DNA from: an uncultured Victivallis sp.
Lineage (GTDB): Bacteria; Verrucomicrobiota; Lentisphaeria; Victivallales; Victivallaceae
Direction of reading: 5' to 3'
DNA: 42,166 bases
Assembly: GCA_944389815.1 (NCBI GenBank)
Contig: CALXNS010000013.1
Location: 1-42,166, forward strand
Below are positions 1 through 9,154 of this stretch, piece by piece. The translations under genes were made by a program, and so were the position numbers. How positions within the stretch are numbered: position 1 is the stretch's first letter; the number at the start of each line of letters is the position of its first letter. Under the pieces are notes generated by a model. That model ran no database searches. It was given only the letters and a program-made list of their open reading frames with translations, and was not told the DNA's origin.

Positions 1-1830
1 GAGGATATCTTCATTCCGCCGCAGTTCGTCAACGGCGCACTCGACGGCGACACGGTTCGAGTCTCGCTTCTGCCGCCGCGCGAGGATTCGAACGACGAAC
101 ATCGCGGTCCGGCCGGACGGATCGTCGAGATTCTTCAGCGCGGTCAGGAAGAGCTCGTCGGCGAGCTCCTCGCCGGCAATCGGGTGCGCCCGCTCAACCG
201 CCGGATGCCCGGAGAGATCGCCGTCTCCGGTTCGCGCTGCGGTGCGAAACGCGGTGACTGGGTGAGGTTGAAGTTGATCGGCTGCGAGGACGGCGTGTGG
301 CGCGGCGCGGTGCGCAAGGTGATCGGTCGAACGGGGGATATCGGCGCCGACCTCGACGCGGTCTGCGCCGAATACCATCTTGCATCGCCCTATACCGAAG
401 AGGACAATGCCGCCGCGCTCGCGCTCGAACCGCGCGAAATCGCCCGCGAAGATCACACCGATGCGTTGACGATCACGATCGACCCCTTCGACGCCAAGGA
501 TTTCGACGACGCGATCTCCTTTGGAAACGGCGCGGAAAACGGCACAGTGGAGATCGGCGTGCATATTTCCGACGTCGCCGCGTGGATTGCCCCGAAGTCG
601 CGGTTCGACAAGGCCGCCGAACAGCGCGCGTTCAGCTGCTATCTGCCGGGGCGGACGCTGCCGATGCTGCCGGCGGCGCTGACGGCGCGGATCAGTTTGC
701 GCGCCGGGGAGGATTCGCGGGCGCACACGGTGTTTCTGACGGTGGAGGAGGCGACCGGACGCGTGGTGAAATTCCGCCGCTGTCACACGATGATCCGGGT
801 GGATCACCGACTTAACTACGAAGAAGTTCAGGAGTTTCTCGATCACAACCGGGCTCCGGACGACTGGTCGCCGGCGCTGCGGCAGGAGTTGACAAGGTTC
901 CTTGCGGTGACGCGGAAGATGCGCGAATACCGCAGGGCGACGGAGGGTTTCATCGATCTGGCATTGCCGGAGATCCGGGTGCTCTGCAGCGAGAAGGAGA
1001 ATAAAATTCTCGGGCTTGCGCGCAAAATCAGCCGCGAATCGGAATTCATCGTCGAGGAGTGCATGCTTGCCGCGAATTCGGCGGTCGGAATCGAACTCGG
1101 AGAAAAATCCGTGGCCGGTCTCTACCGCGTGCATCCGGCGCCGGATCCGGAGAAGATCGCCGAATTCACCGATACGCTGGAACAGGCGTTCGGCATCGTT
1201 CCCGGCGATGTTTCCGACCGGAAGGTCTGCAACCGTTTTCTGGCGTCGCTTCCGGACGATCCGCGCCGTCCGGTGATTTTAAGTCTGCTGCTGCGTTCGC
1301 TGCCGCGGGCATGTTACAGTGAGAAACCGGGATTGCATTTCGGTCTGGGCAAGGGGCGGTATACGCACTTCACCAGCCCGATCCGGCGCTATCCGGATCT
1401 GGTGGTGCATCAGCAGCTCTGGAATCTCGACAGCCGGGTGCGGACCCGTTCGGTTTCGACGCTGGCGCGGGTGGCGCAGGAGTGTTCGGCGCGCGAGGAG
1501 AATAACGACGCCGCCTTCTTCTCCGCCAACGACCGGCTCAAACTGCGCTATCTGGAGGAGAAACTCAACTCCGGGAGCGATAATTTCTATGAGGGGGTGA
1601 TCGCCAAAGTGAACAACGCCGGATTCCAGGTGGACATCCAGGAACTGGGAATCTACGGTTTCGTGCCGCGCGAATTCCTTTCGGGCGAATTTCACCGCAC
1701 TGCGGTCGGATTCGAACAGGAACGCGGTCACATGAGTTACAAACCCGGCGATTATATTTATCTGCGTCTTGCCGAAATTGATTTCGCACGTGGGAACGCG
1801 GTATTCGCACCGGCGGGCAGGAGAATTTGA
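1..1830 (+). CDS. rnr: Ribonuclease R (RNase II/R family), 5' end outside window
   Basis: This is a processive 3'-to-5' exoribonuclease that degrades structured RNA in the cytoplasm. The frame is open from base 1, so the true start and the N-terminal cold-shock domains lie upstream; about 609 codons are visible. The RNB catalytic signature DPFDAKDFDDA, whose Asp residues bind the metal ions, lies near base 480. The second RNB signature HFTSPIRRYPDL lies near base 1368. An S1-type RNA-binding domain (YEGVIAKVNNAGFQV) follows from about 1590. The gene ends with TGA three bases before the next ATG, which suggests translational coupling with the glycosidase. An internal GTG at 184 could be read as a start, but the coding frame runs through it without a break. 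The family is certain. RNase R is preferred over RNase II because of the domain order and the C-terminal S1 domain. Confidence 0.95.
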   Translation, partial: EDIFIPPQFVNGALDGDTVRVSLLPPREDSNDEHRGPAGRIVEILQRGQEELVGELLAGNRVRPLNRRMPGEIAVSGSRCGAKRGDWVRLKLIGCEDGVWRGAVRKVIGRTGDIGADLDAVCAEYHLASPYTEEDNAAALALEPREIAREDHTDALTITIDPFDAKDFDDAISFGNGAENGTVEIGVHISDVAAWIAPKSRFDKAAEQRAFSCYLPGRTLPMLPAALTARISLRAGEDSRAHTVFLTVEEATGRVVKFRRCHTMIRVDHRLNYEEVQEFLDHNRAPDDWSPALRQELTRFLAVTRKMREYRRATEGFIDLALPEIRVLCSEKENKILGLARKISRESEFIVEECMLAANSAVGIELGEKSVAGLYRVHPAPDPEKIAEFTDTLEQAFGIVPGDVSDRKVCNRFLASLPDDPRRPVILSLLLRSLPRACYSEKPGLHFGLGKGRYTHFTSPIRRYPDLVVHQQLWNLDSRVRTRSVSTLARVAQECSAREENNDAAFFSANDRLKLRYLEEKLNSGSDNFYEGVIAKVNNAGFQVDIQELGIYGFVPREFLSGEFHRTAVGFEQERGHMSYKPGDYIYLRLAEIDFARGNAVFAPAGRRI

Positions 1831-1833
1831 GCG

Positions 1834-4449
1834 ATGGATTGGGACGCGTTTGCCGGGCAGCACGATCTTTCTCTGCCGGAATGGGGGCCGTATTCGAAAA
1901 AATATTTCGGGATTTCGCATTTGACCGATCCAGCGCGCGGGACGCGTTTCGATTTTGCCGTGATGCCCGGGCTTTACCGGCGGCAGCTCGGAATTCCCGA
2001 CGCGCTGCGTCCGAGCGGCTATCTGCCGGAACATGCTTCGGTTGACCTCAACGATTACTGCTGTCGGCAGCAGCTCGGCGATCAGGATAAACTTTTCGCC
2101 GACGTCGCGTTCGCCCGGATCGACGATCACACCCGGCTGGTGGAGTGCCGCTGCGTGAATCATACCGCGTTGACGGTCAGTTTCGGAATCCATTTTCTTT
2201 CGATGCTCGAAACGTCGCCCGTGCGCCCCGCCGAACCGGAACTTCCGCCGGGATGCCGCTGGTTTGACGCGCTTCTTCAGCCGCCGCTGGAACGGAAGAT
2301 TCCGCGGCCGCAGGATCATCTGGTTTATGACGCGCTCCGCCGCGGCGAAGTGCGGATGTCCGGCGCCGGACCGCGCGGCGGCGCAATTGAGATGGAAAGC
2401 GGCGACCGCCTTTCCTTTCCCGGCTTCCCCGGCGGACCGGCGCAGCTGCGAATGTGGAACAATGCAGCGTCGCCTGCGGAGATCCGGTTCGGCGGCACGG
2501 TTGTGACGGTGCCGCCCGGCGGCGCGTGGTGCAATCTTCCGGTCAATGCCGCGGCCCGGGATGCGGTGCTGGAGGTCTGTTCGGGCGTGATCCGCGTGGC
2601 GGGAGTCGTCGGCGGTGAACGGGCTCTGGAACCTCTTCTCTTTCGGACGGCGCAGCTGCCGGACGGGAGGAGTCGGCCGGGACCGGTGGAGAAGAGCAGA
2701 ATTCTTGGTTTTGATTCGGCTGAACGAATGTACGGAATATGGTGGGGGGGGAATTCAGGCGGCTTCTTCCGTCACTACCGGGCGGACAGCCGGAATGATT
2801 TCCTGCTCTACCGTGATTTCGTTCATCAGCCGTATTTCGGCGAGAGGCATTTCATCGGCAGTTGTGCGGAGGAGTGGTTCGACGCGGTCGTTCAGCCGCT
2901 GACCGTCGCGCCCGGAGAAGCACAGACGCACCATGCGGTAATTTGCGACGGCGCGTCGGAGGAGGAAGTTGAAAATCGAATTCGATGTGCGGTTTCGCTT
3001 GAAGGGGAGTTCGCCGAACGGATGGAATCTTCCCGGCGCCGTTACTGGCAGCCGGAATCGACCGAATCGGGGAAGGCGTTTCTTTCCAGCCGGACACGGA
3101 TGGCGGCGGTGACGTTGACCAACGTGGTTTATCCGGTCTGGTTGAAGGGGAAATACGTCCGGCACCACACGCCGGGACGTTGCTGGGACAGTTTGTACAC
3201 CTGGGACTCCGGATTCATCGGGCTCGGGCTGTCGGAAATGGATGAACGCCGGGCGTTCGAAAATCTGAACGCCTATTTGACCGAACCGGATGACGAGGAG
3301 TGCGCCTTCATTCATCACGGTTCGCCGGTGCCGACGCAGATCTATTTGTTTCACGAACTCATGAACCGTTTCGGCGATGGAGCGACGGCGCGTTGCTTTT
3401 ATCCGAAACTGCGGCAGTATTATTGTTTTCTGGCCGGGCGGACGCCGGGGTCGACGCTGCGGGGACGGAGTGGAAAAACGCTGCTCCGCAGCTGGGATTA
3501 TTTTTACAACTCCGGCGGCTGGGATGATTATCCGCCGCAATGGTTCGTGCATTCGAACCACCTGCTGGACGCGGCGCCGGCGGTGGTGACGTCGCACGTG
3601 ATCCGGTGTGCGAAAATTCTCCGCACCGCGGCGGTTGAAGCCGGTTTCCCGGAGGATGTCTCCGAATATGACGCGGACATCGCCGAACTTGGGATGCTCC
3701 TGCAACGCGATTCCTGGGATCCGGAGGCGGGATATTTCAGTTATGTGCGTTATGACGATGCGGAAAACTGCGCGGGCATTCTCCGTTATGAAAACGGCGT
3801 CAATTTCAATATGGGCCTCGACGGCGCGTCGCCGCTGCTTGCCGGAATCTGCACGCCGGAACAGAAACGCATTCTCTGGGAGAAGCTCGAATCCCCGGAG
3901 CGCTGCTGGACGCCGTATGGTCTCTCCGCGGTTGACCGAAGTGCGCCGTATTTCCGGCGCGACGGTTACTGGAATGGTTCGGTCTGGATGCCGTATCAAT
4001 GGTTTTTCTGGAAGGCGGCACTCGACGACGGACGGGGGGATTTCGCCTGGAAAATTGCCGAAACCGCGTTGAAGATGTACGAACGGGAGGTCGCCGATTC
4101 CCGCTGTTGTTATGAAAACTTCGCTTCGGAAACCGGCCGCGGCGGCGGCTGGCACCATTTTTCAGCGCTCTCCACGCCGGTTCTGAACTGGTTCGGCAGT
4201 TATTTCGAACCGGGCCGGCTGACCGGCGGACTCGGGACGCGCATCCGTAATTTCCACCTGGCACCGGGCGCCTGGCGTGCGGAAATTTCCGCTCCGTCCG
4301 GAAGCGTGTTGATCGCGGCAACCTGCGGCACTGCGCCGCGTCGGGTGGAATTCGCTTCGGAACCGCAGGCGTGGCGCGAACGGCAGCCGGGAACGTATGA
4401 AATTGCGCTCACATCCGGAGGGGAGGGAACATTCCTGCTGGAATGGTGA
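1834..4449 (+). CDS. Clan GH-G glycoside hydrolase (GH63/GH37-like, MGH1 type)
   Basis: This 871-aa protein is probably an (alpha/alpha)6-barrel exo-glycosidase. The N-terminal half (about 1-400) looks like a beta-sandwich domain. The barrel starts near residue 440 with PGRCWDSLYTWDSGFIGL, which resembles the clan GH-G substrate-site motif. SGGWDDYPP near residue 560 holds the likely acid Asp, as in the trehalase and GH63 SGWD motifs. GYWNGSVWMPYQW lies near 710. SETGRGGGWHHFS near 765 carries a candidate base Glu. I see no signal peptide, so it probably acts in the cytoplasm on imported or storage oligosaccharide. The substrate cannot be read from sequence; alpha-glucoside, mannosylglycerate-like and trehalose-like substrates are all possible. 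It sits three bases after RNase R and shares its transcription unit, an odd partner for a housekeeping nuclease. Confidence 0.82.
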   Translation: MDWDAFAGQHDLSLPEWGPYSKKYFGISHLTDPARGTRFDFAVMPGLYRRQLGIPDALRPSGYLPEHASVDLNDYCCRQQLGDQDKLFADVAFARIDDHTRLVECRCVNHTALTVSFGIHFLSMLETSPVRPAEPELPPGCRWFDALLQPPLERKIPRPQDHLVYDALRRGEVRMSGAGPRGGAIEMESGDRLSFPGFPGGPAQLRMWNNAASPAEIRFGGTVVTVPPGGAWCNLPVNAAARDAVLEVCSGVIRVAGVVGGERALEPLLFRTAQLPDGRSRPGPVEKSRILGFDSAERMYGIWWGGNSGGFFRHYRADSRNDFLLYRDFVHQPYFGERHFIGSCAEEWFDAVVQPLTVAPGEAQTHHAVICDGASEEEVENRIRCAVSLEGEFAERMESSRRRYWQPESTESGKAFLSSRTRMAAVTLTNVVYPVWLKGKYVRHHTPGRCWDSLYTWDSGFIGLGLSEMDERRAFENLNAYLTEPDDEECAFIHHGSPVPTQIYLFHELMNRFGDGATARCFYPKLRQYYCFLAGRTPGSTLRGRSGKTLLRSWDYFYNSGGWDDYPPQWFVHSNHLLDAAPAVVTSHVIRCAKILRTAAVEAGFPEDVSEYDADIAELGMLLQRDSWDPEAGYFSYVRYDDAENCAGILRYENGVNFNMGLDGASPLLAGICTPEQKRILWEKLESPERCWTPYGLSAVDRSAPYFRRDGYWNGSVWMPYQWFFWKAALDDGRGDFAWKIAETALKMYEREVADSRCCYENFASETGRGGGWHHFSALSTPVLNWFGSYFEPGRLTGGLGTRIRNFHLAPGAWRAEISAPSGSVLIAATCGTAPRRVEFASEPQAWRERQPGTYEIALTSGGEGTFLLEW

Positions 4450-4567
4450 ACGCCGGGGTTGCGCATCCGGCTCCGGAGGAGTATATTAAATCAGGAATGT
4501 TTCAGGAGACGACGACAAGCGTTTCGGTGACGGATGGAGAATCGAGCAACCGGGGAGGCGCGGGACG

Positions 4568-5170
4568 GTGCGGCGGCGGGACGAAGAGTTGGAACGGTGG
4601 GTCCGGGAGTACCTGGAAACGAACGTGAATGAATCGCGCTGGCCGTATCACTCAGCGTGGCATACCTTTGCGGTCGTTCGCGATGCCGATCTGCTTGGCT
4701 GCGATTCGGGTTGTTCATCCGGTGAGCGGCGGTTGCTGCGTGTTGCCGCGTTGCTGCACGACACGGGATACGGAGTTTCTCCGGAACGGCACGAGGAGAT
4801 TTCGTCGGCGCTGGCGGGGCGGATTCTGCCGGAGTTCGGATTTGAGTCGGAGGAAATTGCCGTCGTCCGGCGGTTGATCGAAGCGACCCGGCTGCCGACC
4901 GCGCCGGCGGATGAACTTGAAATGTTGATTTGCGACGCGGATCTCGGAATGCTTGGTTCGCCTGATTTTCCCACGGGGACGCAGCGTCTGCGCAATGAAC
5001 TGGAATTGAGTGGGAAGACATTTACGGAAGAGGAGTGGTGGCGCATGGAGATGGAGTTTCTGAATGGCGTCAGTTACTATTCTTCCGCGGCGCGCAGCCG
5101 GTTTGGAGCCGGGCTGGAGCGGAACCGGCTGCTGGTGGCGCGTCATTTGAGGGAGGTGACGGGGAAATGA
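4568..5170 (+). CDS. HD-domain metal-dependent phosphohydrolase
   Basis: This 200-aa protein belongs to the HD superfamily, whose members hydrolyse phosphate esters of nucleotides or related molecules using one or two metal ions. Visible ligands are H in YHSAWHT near residue 30, the HD pair in ALLHDTGYG near residue 62, a following HEE, and D in ICDADLGMLG near residue 122. No second domain or membrane segment is seen. The start is uncertain: GTG at 4568 follows a GGGGAGG-like site, and no in-frame ATG is better placed. Its TGA overlaps the ATG of the kinase gene (ATGA), so the two are probably translationally coupled. The substrate is unknown. Bases 4450-4567 upstream hold no convincing gene. 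Confidence 0.8.
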   Translation: MRRRDEELERWVREYLETNVNESRWPYHSAWHTFAVVRDADLLGCDSGCSSGERRLLRVAALLHDTGYGVSPERHEEISSALAGRILPEFGFESEEIAVVRRLIEATRLPTAPADELEMLICDADLGMLGSPDFPTGTQRLRNELELSGKTFTEEEWWRMEMEFLNGVSYYSSAARSRFGAGLERNRLLVARHLREVTGK

Positions 5171-6177
5171 TTGAATCGATCGATTCGTCCGAACATTACA
5201 AGATGGTCAAATTGATTGCCGAAGGCGGCATGGGCGCGGTTTACAAGGCGCGCAAGATCGGCGTGGCCGGATTTGAGAAAACCGTCGCGATTAAGATGCT
5301 GCTCGGGAAATTCTCCTCCGACCCGGCGTTCGTGGAGAACTTCATCGCCGAAGCCAAGCTGGTGGCGAACTTGATTCACGAGAACATCGTGCAGATCTAT
5401 CAGCTTTCGAAGTGTGCGGAAGGGTATTATTTCGTACTGGAATTCGTGGACGGAATTTCGCTCTTCGATTTCGTGGAGATGCACCGGCAAATCAAACAGC
5501 GCGTGCCGCTGGCGCTGGCGGTTTTCATCGCCGCGCGGATCGCCCGCGGGCTGGCCTACGCTCACAGCCGGCGTGACGGCGCGGGGCATTCGATGGGGAT
5601 CGTCCACTGCGACGTCTGTCCGCATAATGTATTGATCAATACCGAGGGGGTTCCGAAGATCACCGATTTCGGAATCGCCCGCAGCGCGCTCAACCATTTC
5701 GACGGGCGCGTTTCGGGGAAACTTGCGTTCATGGCGCCGGAACAGGCGTTTCGTCAGGAGATCGATTTCCGGGCGGACATCTACTCGCTTGGCGTGGTGT
5801 TGTTCTATCTGGTTTCCAATGAGATGGCGCGCGATTTGAAACAGGAACCGGCGGCGATTCTGCAGAATATCCGCGCCAATGTGATCCGCTGGGAAGCGCT
5901 TCCGGCGGATGTGCCCGGAGAAATCGTCGAACTTCTGCGCCGGATGCTTGCGACGGATCCGGCGCAGCGTTACAACGATACCAATGAACTTGCCTACGAT
6001 CTTGAATATTTCATCTATCGCGACGGTTACGGGCCGACCATCGTCACGCTGGCGGAATATTTGAAGAAGCTGCTGCCGGGGCGTTTCGGTCCCGCGGCGG
6101 AGGGCGGAGGCGATGCCGATCAGACGATGGTGCTGACCGACGCCGATCGGACGACCGTATTGAATTTTGAAGATTGA
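5167..6177 (+). CDS. Hanks-type serine/threonine protein kinase, soluble
   Basis: This is a 336-aa kinase with almost no sequence outside the catalytic domain. The Gly-rich loop is AEGGMGAVYKA and the ATP Lys is K43 (VAIKML). The catalytic loop is HCDVCPHN with D149; it is HCD rather than HRD, so this is a non-RD kinase that may not depend on activation-loop phosphorylation. DFG starts at D167 and MAPEQA closes the activation segment. No transmembrane helix or PASTA sensor is present, so it is cytoplasmic. The C-terminus carries two near-identical heptads, ADQTMVL and ADRTTVL, which could be phospho-acceptor sites for FHA partners; that is inference. The start at 5167 overlaps the HD gene stop, and the longer frame from 5035 runs through that gene and was rejected. 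Confidence 0.9.
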   Translation: MIESIDSSEHYKMVKLIAEGGMGAVYKARKIGVAGFEKTVAIKMLLGKFSSDPAFVENFIAEAKLVANLIHENIVQIYQLSKCAEGYYFVLEFVDGISLFDFVEMHRQIKQRVPLALAVFIAARIARGLAYAHSRRDGAGHSMGIVHCDVCPHNVLINTEGVPKITDFGIARSALNHFDGRVSGKLAFMAPEQAFRQEIDFRADIYSLGVVLFYLVSNEMARDLKQEPAAILQNIRANVIRWEALPADVPGEIVELLRRMLATDPAQRYNDTNELAYDLEYFIYRDGYGPTIVTLAEYLKKLLPGRFGPAAEGGGDADQTMVLTDADRTTVLNFED

Positions 6178-6214
6178 ACCGAATGGAAAAGTCATACTTG
6201 GAAAGGATAAACCC

Positions 6215-7030
6215 ATGAATTTCATGGAAAAACTGAAAGTTACCGGACGGCGCAACCGCAGTCTGGTCTGCGTCGGGCTGGATCCGGATCTGAAGAAATT
6301 GCCGGAGTGCGTGAGAGAGAAGGAATTCCCGATTTTCGAATTCAACAAGGCGATCATCGACGCCACGAGCGACTGGGTCAGCTGTTACAAACCGCAGGCG
6401 GCCTATTACGCCGGGCAGAATGCCGATGCGGAGTTGAAGATGACGATCGATTACATTCACGAGCGTTATCCGGATATTCCGGTGATTCTGGACGCGAAAC
6501 GCGGCGACATCGGTTCGACCGCGGAGATGTATGCGCGGGAAGCCTTCGAGCGTTATGACGCCGACGCGGTGACGGTCAATCCCTATATGGGATTTGACAC
6601 GTTGAAGCCGTTTCTCGATCATGCCGAGCGCGGAGTGATCATTCTCTGCCGGACGTCGAATCCGCATTCGGGGGATCTGCAGGAGCTTTCCGCGGGCGGG
6701 AAGATGGTTTACGAACATGTGGCCGAACTTGCGCGCGACAAATGGAATTACAATGGAAACGCCGGACTGGTGATCGGCGCAACGTATCCGGATGAACTTC
6801 GCCGGGTTCGCGAGATCTGTCCGGAGATGCTCTTTCTCGTTCCGGGAGCGGGCGCTCAGGGCGGCGATGTGGAAAAGGTGATCCGCAACGGTTGCGATGT
6901 TGCGGGCGGCGGATTGGCGATCAATTCGTCGCGCGGGATCATTTACGCGGGGAAAGATGAGAATTTCGCCCATGCAGCCGGAAAGGCGGCGCGGGAATTG
7001 CGCGATCTCATCAACTCCTTCCGCGCATGA
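6215..7030 (+). CDS. pyrF: Orotidine 5'-phosphate decarboxylase, subfamily 2
   Basis: The enzyme decarboxylates OMP to UMP, the last step of de novo pyrimidine synthesis. The 271-aa length fits subfamily 2, which is longer than the E. coli type. Signature residues are visible: VGLDPD at the N-terminus, FNKAIIDAT, then the catalytic block LDAKRGDIGSTAEMYA with the Lys-Asp pairs, then VNPYMGFD. VPGAGAQGG and NSSRGI near the C-terminus bind phosphate. The ATG at 6215 is preceded by GGAAAGGA and gives the usual start; an in-frame extension from 6167 overlaps the kinase end and is unlikely. It lies 37 bases after the kinase in the same run. Confidence 0.95.
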   Translation: MNFMEKLKVTGRRNRSLVCVGLDPDLKKLPECVREKEFPIFEFNKAIIDATSDWVSCYKPQAAYYAGQNADAELKMTIDYIHERYPDIPVILDAKRGDIGSTAEMYAREAFERYDADAVTVNPYMGFDTLKPFLDHAERGVIILCRTSNPHSGDLQELSAGGKMVYEHVAELARDKWNYNGNAGLVIGATYPDELRRVREICPEMLFLVPGAGAQGGDVEKVIRNGCDVAGGGLAINSSRGIIYAGKDENFAHAAGKAARELRDLINSFRA

Positions 7031-7042
7031 AAGGGATCGTGC

Positions 7043-8518
7043 ATGAGTTCAAAACTGGAAATCGCCAGAAGGACGGATCATCTGCCGACGGTGGCGATTG
7101 TCGGTCGCCCGAACGTCGGAAAATCTTCATTGTTCAATGCGATCATCGGGCGGCGGCTTTCGATCGTCCATGAAATGAGCGGCGTGACGCGCGACCGGGT
7201 GGTTGCGCCTCTGGTGCGCGGCGGACGTCATTTTCAATTGATCGACACCGGCGGTCTTGGAATGCTGCAGGGAGAGTCGCGTTCGGTCAACGTCTGGGAC
7301 AGTCGGATCGCCGATCAGGTGGAGGCGGCGCTGGAAGGGGCGGATGTGCTCATTCAGGTAGCGAACGTGCAGGAGGGACTGGTGACGCTCGACGCGGAGG
7401 TGGCCGACCGTCTTCGCGCCTCGGGGAAGCCGGTGATCTTCGTTGCGAATAAATGCGACAATCCCGGGTTGGCCGCGGAGGCGCGTTCGGAATTTCGAAA
7501 ACTCGGATTCGATCCGGTTTATCCGGTTTCCTGTCTGCACCGCAGCGGCGTGAATGCCCTGCTTGACGCAGTGCTGCCGCTGTTGCCGGAAGTGGAGACC
7601 GCGGAAAGCTCTGCCGCACTGAAACGGGATGGCCGGCGCGACGCGGTGAACATCGCGGTCATCGGGCGGCCGAACGTAGGGAAATCGTCGCTCGTGAATG
7701 CGCTGCTCGGCGAAGAACGGGTGATGGTCAGCGACGTGGCGGGAACCACGCGTGATGCGATCGACATCGATTTCACGCTGCGCTATGAGGATTCCGAACG
7801 TCCGGCGGTGCTGGTTGATACCGCCGGGATGCGCAAGAACACCAAGGTGGACGACATCGTGGAATACTTCAGCGTCATGCGGGCCAAGGCGGCGATTGCC
7901 CGGGCCGACCTGGTGTTGTTCGTGGTGGAAGCTTCGCCGGACGGGGTGACTGCGCAGGACAAACGCATTGCCGGGATGATTGAGGAGGCCGGCAAGGGTT
8001 GCGTGATCGTGGCGAATAAATTTGATTTGTGCCGCGACGAATGCCGGGCCGGCGCGATCCGGGAGGAGTTGCGCCGTTCGCTGCCGTGGATGGGTTACGC
8101 GCCGCTGGTTCTGGTCAGCGCCCGGGAACGGAGCAATCTCGGCGAATTGCTCGATCAGATGGCGGAAGTGATGGGTCAGTTGGAGATCGAAATTCCGACC
8201 GGGGTGTTGAACCGGGTTCTGAGCGATGCGATGGAACGGAATACGCCGCCGGTGACGGGATCGGCGCCGTTGAAGATGTATTATGCATCGATGATCGGCC
8301 GGCGTCCGCCGAAGATATTGCTGTTCGTCAACAATCCGAAAAATTGTGCGGAACATTATAAAACGTTTTTGAAGAACATATTGCGCCAGGCGTTCGATTT
8401 GAGCGGACTTCCGATTGAATTGGAGTTGCGCGCCCGGCCGAAAAAGGTGGAAAGCATTCGCCGGGAACCGGAACGGAGCAATTCCCGGAAAACACGGAAG
8501 AATACGCGGAGGAAATGA
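7043..8518 (+). CDS. der: Ribosome-biogenesis GTPase Der (EngA)
   Basis: Der is an essential tandem GTPase needed for 50S subunit maturation. This 491-aa protein shows both G domains. The first has GRPNVGKSS near residue 20, DTGG and NKCD. The second has GRPNVGKSS near residue 211, DTAGM and NKFD. A KH-like C-terminal domain follows, ending in the basic tail expected for rRNA contact (KTRKNTRRK). The ATG lies 12 bases after pyrF. The last four bases overlap the next gene (ATGA). A 13-base stretch near 8358-8370 resembles the LacI operator described at 35273 but is explained by coding sequence. Confidence 0.97.
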   Translation: MSSKLEIARRTDHLPTVAIVGRPNVGKSSLFNAIIGRRLSIVHEMSGVTRDRVVAPLVRGGRHFQLIDTGGLGMLQGESRSVNVWDSRIADQVEAALEGADVLIQVANVQEGLVTLDAEVADRLRASGKPVIFVANKCDNPGLAAEARSEFRKLGFDPVYPVSCLHRSGVNALLDAVLPLLPEVETAESSAALKRDGRRDAVNIAVIGRPNVGKSSLVNALLGEERVMVSDVAGTTRDAIDIDFTLRYEDSERPAVLVDTAGMRKNTKVDDIVEYFSVMRAKAAIARADLVLFVVEASPDGVTAQDKRIAGMIEEAGKGCVIVANKFDLCRDECRAGAIREELRRSLPWMGYAPLVLVSARERSNLGELLDQMAEVMGQLEIEIPTGVLNRVLSDAMERNTPPVTGSAPLKMYYASMIGRRPPKILLFVNNPKNCAEHYKTFLKNILRQAFDLSGLPIELELRARPKKVESIRREPERSNSRKTRKNTRRK

Positions 8519-9006
8519 AGATGGATCAGAAAACGCTTAACGAAATTAAAATTTTCATCGCCGGCCGGCTCGAAGACGGTGAATCGTTGTCCGTCATCCA
8601 GAAGGAGGTCAACGAAAAGTTCGCGACCAAATACACCTTCCTTGACATCCGGATTCTCGCATCCGAGCTTGACGACATCGACTGGGACGCCCACGATCCG
8701 AAAGCTCAGGCCAGGAAGGCTGCCGAGGAGAAAAAGGCGCGCGCCGAAGCCGAGGCCGCCGCGGCCGACGGCACTGAAGCGGTCGAAGGCGAAGTTTCGG
8801 GAGGAGCCACCACGGTGGAGGTCAGCAAGATCGTCCGTCCCGGGGCGGCGATTTCCGGGAGCGTCAAATTCGGTTCCGGCGTGTCGGCGGAGTGGTATGT
8901 CGATCAATTCGGCCGCCTCGGATTGGAAAACGTCAAGGGCGGCAAACCGACAGAGAATGATCTGCGGGAGTTTCAGGAAGAATTGCGGAAAGAATTCGAA
9001 CGCTGA
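8515..9006 (+). CDS. Small conserved protein, unknown function (PVC-type)
   Basis: This 163-aa protein has three visible parts. Residues 1-60 look helical (LNEIKIFIAGRLEDGESLS). Residues 62-95 form an Ala/Glu/Lys-rich linker that is probably a helix or disordered. A compact C-terminal domain (about 105-163) includes GSVKFGSGVSAEWYVDQFG, which looks like a small beta fold, and an acidic helix. I recall similar C-terminal domains in Verrucomicrobia and Lentisphaerae hypothetical proteins, but cannot check this here. No signal peptide or metal motif is present. It overlaps the der stop by four bases, so coupled expression with Der is likely. A link to ribosome assembly is only a guess from position. 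Confidence 0.75.
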   Translation: MKMDQKTLNEIKIFIAGRLEDGESLSVIQKEVNEKFATKYTFLDIRILASELDDIDWDAHDPKAQARKAAEEKKARAEAEAAAADGTEAVEGEVSGGATTVEVSKIVRPGAAISGSVKFGSGVSAEWYVDQFGRLGLENVKGGKPTENDLREFQEELRKEFER

Positions 9007-9154
9007 GAGGAACTGCGCATCGGCGTTGCTTGAGGTAATTCGCGGTCGGCTGCAGGAATGGGAATGAAGCCGGCCGCGCTTCGCGTCACAGGAACGGTTA
9101 GGCAGAGTTGGAATACGGCATAGGCTTCAATACACCAGAATACCCTGATACACC

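Noticed and set aside
4443..4628. Small + strand frame between the glycosidase and the HD gene
   Set aside because: It overlaps both neighbours, is Gly/Ser/Thr-rich, and has no ribosome-binding site or motif.
7127..8356. 409-codon minus-strand frame
   Set aside because: It is antisense to der, which shows two complete GTPase domains.
8358..8370. 13-base match to the LacI operator
   Set aside because: It lies in the middle of der and encodes its conserved protein sequence, far from any sugar gene.
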